From contig JACPPD010000018.1 of assembly GCA_016191145.1 (NCBI GenBank), positions 1 through 64,000 on the forward strand: DNA of 64,000 nucleotides. The letters run 5' to 3'. Position numbers and translations under genes: made by a program. Numbering within the stretch: the stretch's first letter is position 1; each line of letters begins with the position of its first letter. The DNA is from Ignavibacteria bacterium. Its GTDB lineage: Bacteria; Bacteroidota; Ignavibacteria; Kapaibacteriales; Kapaibacteriaceae. The notes beneath the pieces were generated by a model. The model made no database searches. It had not been told where the DNA came from and saw nothing but the letters and a program-made list of their open reading frames with translations. Shown here in pieces: positions 62,501-64,000 of this stretch.

Positions 62501-64000
62501 ATGAACATCAGTTTTCAGTATGAATGTTTGAAGGTGCGGCTTAAACGCTGTGAGTGGAAGGGTGTACCCTTGTACAATGGCAACATTGCATCGTGGATGT
62601 GGAATACACGTCAGAACGATGGTGTGCCCCTTACCGCACTTGCAGGCGTGTACCGCTACGACATGCTGAACAGAATTAAAGCCGACACAATTCATGAAAG
62701 GGGCTCTGGTAGCTGGTTGGCCAGCACCGGTGTGTTCGATACTAAATATTCATACGATCCCAACGGTAACATTCTTGCGCTCAGACGCAACGATGACGGC
62801 GGATCTCAATTCGATAATCTTACATACACGTACCTTAGTGAAACGAACAAGCTCACGCACATCGATGATACTGAAGCCGATGGAGTTCATGCATCGGATC
62901 TCGACGATCAGATAGCCAACAACTACACGTACGATGCCACCGGAAACCTCACATCCGATGTTAAGGAAGACATCGATCTCATCGCTTGGACACCGTCGAA
63001 CAAAATCGATTCCATCATGAAAGGCGACACACTGGCGGTCTCCTATCGGTACGACGGCATGGGCAACCGAGTGATAAAGCGAGTGTGGGATGGTGAAGGG
63101 GCAACCACGTTGAAGAGTACAACGTGGTACGTCAGAGACGCTCAGGGCAATCCCATGGGCATTTATACACAAGTGGCTGATACCGGTGATATCACCCTTG
63201 GTGAACTGCCTATGTATGGATCAGACAGACTAGGTCTCATGCAGGTGCAAGCCTCTTATGCAGCACCAACGTCAGGCACAATATTCGATCGCACTGTTGG
63301 ACTCAAGCGATACGAGATGAAGGATCATCTGGGAAATGTAAGAGCAATCCTAACAGATGCAGTCGTTGACATCGGATCCTCAGACCTGATTGCAATGGTT
63401 GTCAGCCGAACAGATTATTATCCGTTTGGCATGCCGATGACGGGAAGGGCTTACAATACAAGTTCATCTTACCGATATGGTTTCAATGGGGCTGAGGAGG
63501 ATAACGAAGTAAAAGGTGAAGGAAATAGTTATTCATTTAAGTTCAGAGTTTACGACCCAAGAATGGGGCGCTTTCTTTCTGTTGACCCTCTTTCTAAAAA
63601 TTATCCGTGGAATAGCCCTTATGCTTTTGCTGAAAATGATGTAATTAGAGCAATAGACCTTGAAGGGCTGGAAAAATATATAGTTACTGTAAGGTCATTT
63701 ATTCCAATGAAGACTTTAGACAACCCTTCTTATTCACTTAATTTCAAATCATCTTCTTTCGGTGGCGATAATAGGAATTACTACACTGTCAATAATGCGT
63801 CCTATAGAACAGAGCAAAAAGTAGTTGCAGACTTTGACCAAAGAAAGGTTTATTATACAAATAATATTGCAAGTGGTTCTATTGGATATGACAGTAAAGG
63901 CAATGTTGTAGAGACTTCAGACCCCGCAACAGCTGGAACTATAAGTAATACTCCAATGACAGAAAAATCTACTTCTGTAACTATTTACTTAAAAGTGGAC
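62501..64000 (+). CDS. Second 5'-truncated Rhs/YD-repeat cassette with different tip (runs off window)
   Basis: Open from 62501 to the window end (500 codons). The ATG at 62501 follows a TAG at 62471. It begins with a late Rhs-core piece ([19 protein letters not shown]), extending further upstream in the core than cassette 1. The core then parallels it closely: [60 protein letters not shown]. After about residue 390 the tip is unrelated to tip 1 ([40 protein letters not shown]), is more AT-rich and incomplete. Identity of the tip unknown. Confidence 0.85.
   Translation, partial: MNISFQYECLKVRLKRCEWKGVPLYNGNIASWMWNTRQNDGVPLTALAGVYRYDMLNRIKADTIHERGSGSWLASTGVFDTKYSYDPNGNILALRRNDDGGSQFDNLTYTYLSETNKLTHIDDTEADGVHASDLDDQIANNYTYDATGNLTSDVKEDIDLIAWTPSNKIDSIMKGDTLAVSYRYDGMGNRVIKRVWDGEGATTLKSTTWYVRDAQGNPMGIYTQVADTGDITLGELPMYGSDRLGLMQVQASYAAPTSGTIFDRTVGLKRYEMKDHLGNVRAILTDAVVDIGSSDLIAMVVSRTDYYPFGMPMTGRAYNTSSSYRYGFNGAEEDNEVKGEGNSYSFKFRVYDPRMGRFLSVDPLSKNYPWNSPYAFAENDVIRAIDLEGLEKYIVTVRSFIPMKTLDNPSYSLNFKSSSFGGDNRNYYTVNNASYRTEQKVVADFDQRKVYYTNNIASGSIGYDSKGNVVETSDPATAGTISNTPMTEKSTSVTIYLKVD

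Noticed and set aside
1-64000. CRISPR arrays, tRNA or rRNA genes
   Set aside because: No regularly spaced direct repeats with spacers, cloverleaf sequences or rRNA-like stretches were seen in the intergenic regions.

Overview
The window most likely comes from a member of the Bacteroidota–Chlorobiota superphylum, with Kapabacteria or Ignavibacteria the best guess. The support is a type IX secretion (T9SS) set: a PorV/PorQ-family protein, a PorW/SprE-like TPR lipoprotein and several cargo proteins with C-terminal sorting domains. A GWxTD protein, a large TonB-dependent receptor, a BatA-type protein, a DUF3098-like protein and TAnnTTTG promoter elements agree with it. No rRNA or taxonomic marker is present, so the placement is an inference.

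0.2–28.0 kb (+ strand, nearly gap-free): a cell-envelope supercluster. It holds apolipoprotein N-acyltransferase (lnt), an active/inactive M16 peptidase pair, a Yip1-like membrane protein, an ECF sigma factor with an anti-sigma-like protein that ends in a barrel-like domain, a secreted T9SS cargo, a TonB receptor, a 1449-residue exported protein, a PorV-like protein, a GWxTD protein, a lipid A-type acyltransferase, an RluB-type pseudouridine synthase, a BatA/VWA protein, an M61 peptidase and a PorW-like lipoprotein. Many junctions are 4-nt start/stop overlaps, some using GTG or TTG starts.

28.0–47.3 kb: housekeeping. It holds clpS, a CADD-family folate enzyme, a class II glutamine amidotransferase, a lone nuoL, an SRAP/HMCES protein with two thioredoxin-fold proteins, a pentapeptide-repeat basic protein, a DUF3098/YkvA/lysA operon, two Crp/Fnr regulators divergent from ppsA, an SDR dehydrogenase overlapping the ppsA end by 103 nt, and a succinate dehydrogenase operon.

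47.3–60.4 kb (minus strand): an accessory block with a HEPN-motif protein, four T9SS cargo genes, a broken T9SS gene and a deleted IS3-family element. A perfect palindromic repeat (GCCGGGTATC arms, 4-nt loop) lies at each end of this block in opposite orientation. A third copy lies before lnt.

60.4–64.0 kb (+): two tandem, 5'-truncated Rhs/YD-repeat cassettes with unrelated C-terminal tips. The first tip has a His...Asn-Cys pattern typical of permuted papain/NlpC-P60 folds. It overlaps by 4 nt a small lipoprotein gene that I read as its probable immunity partner. The second cassette runs off the window. This looks like a polymorphic-toxin tip reservoir beside a surface-protein island, and it is the most interesting part of the window.
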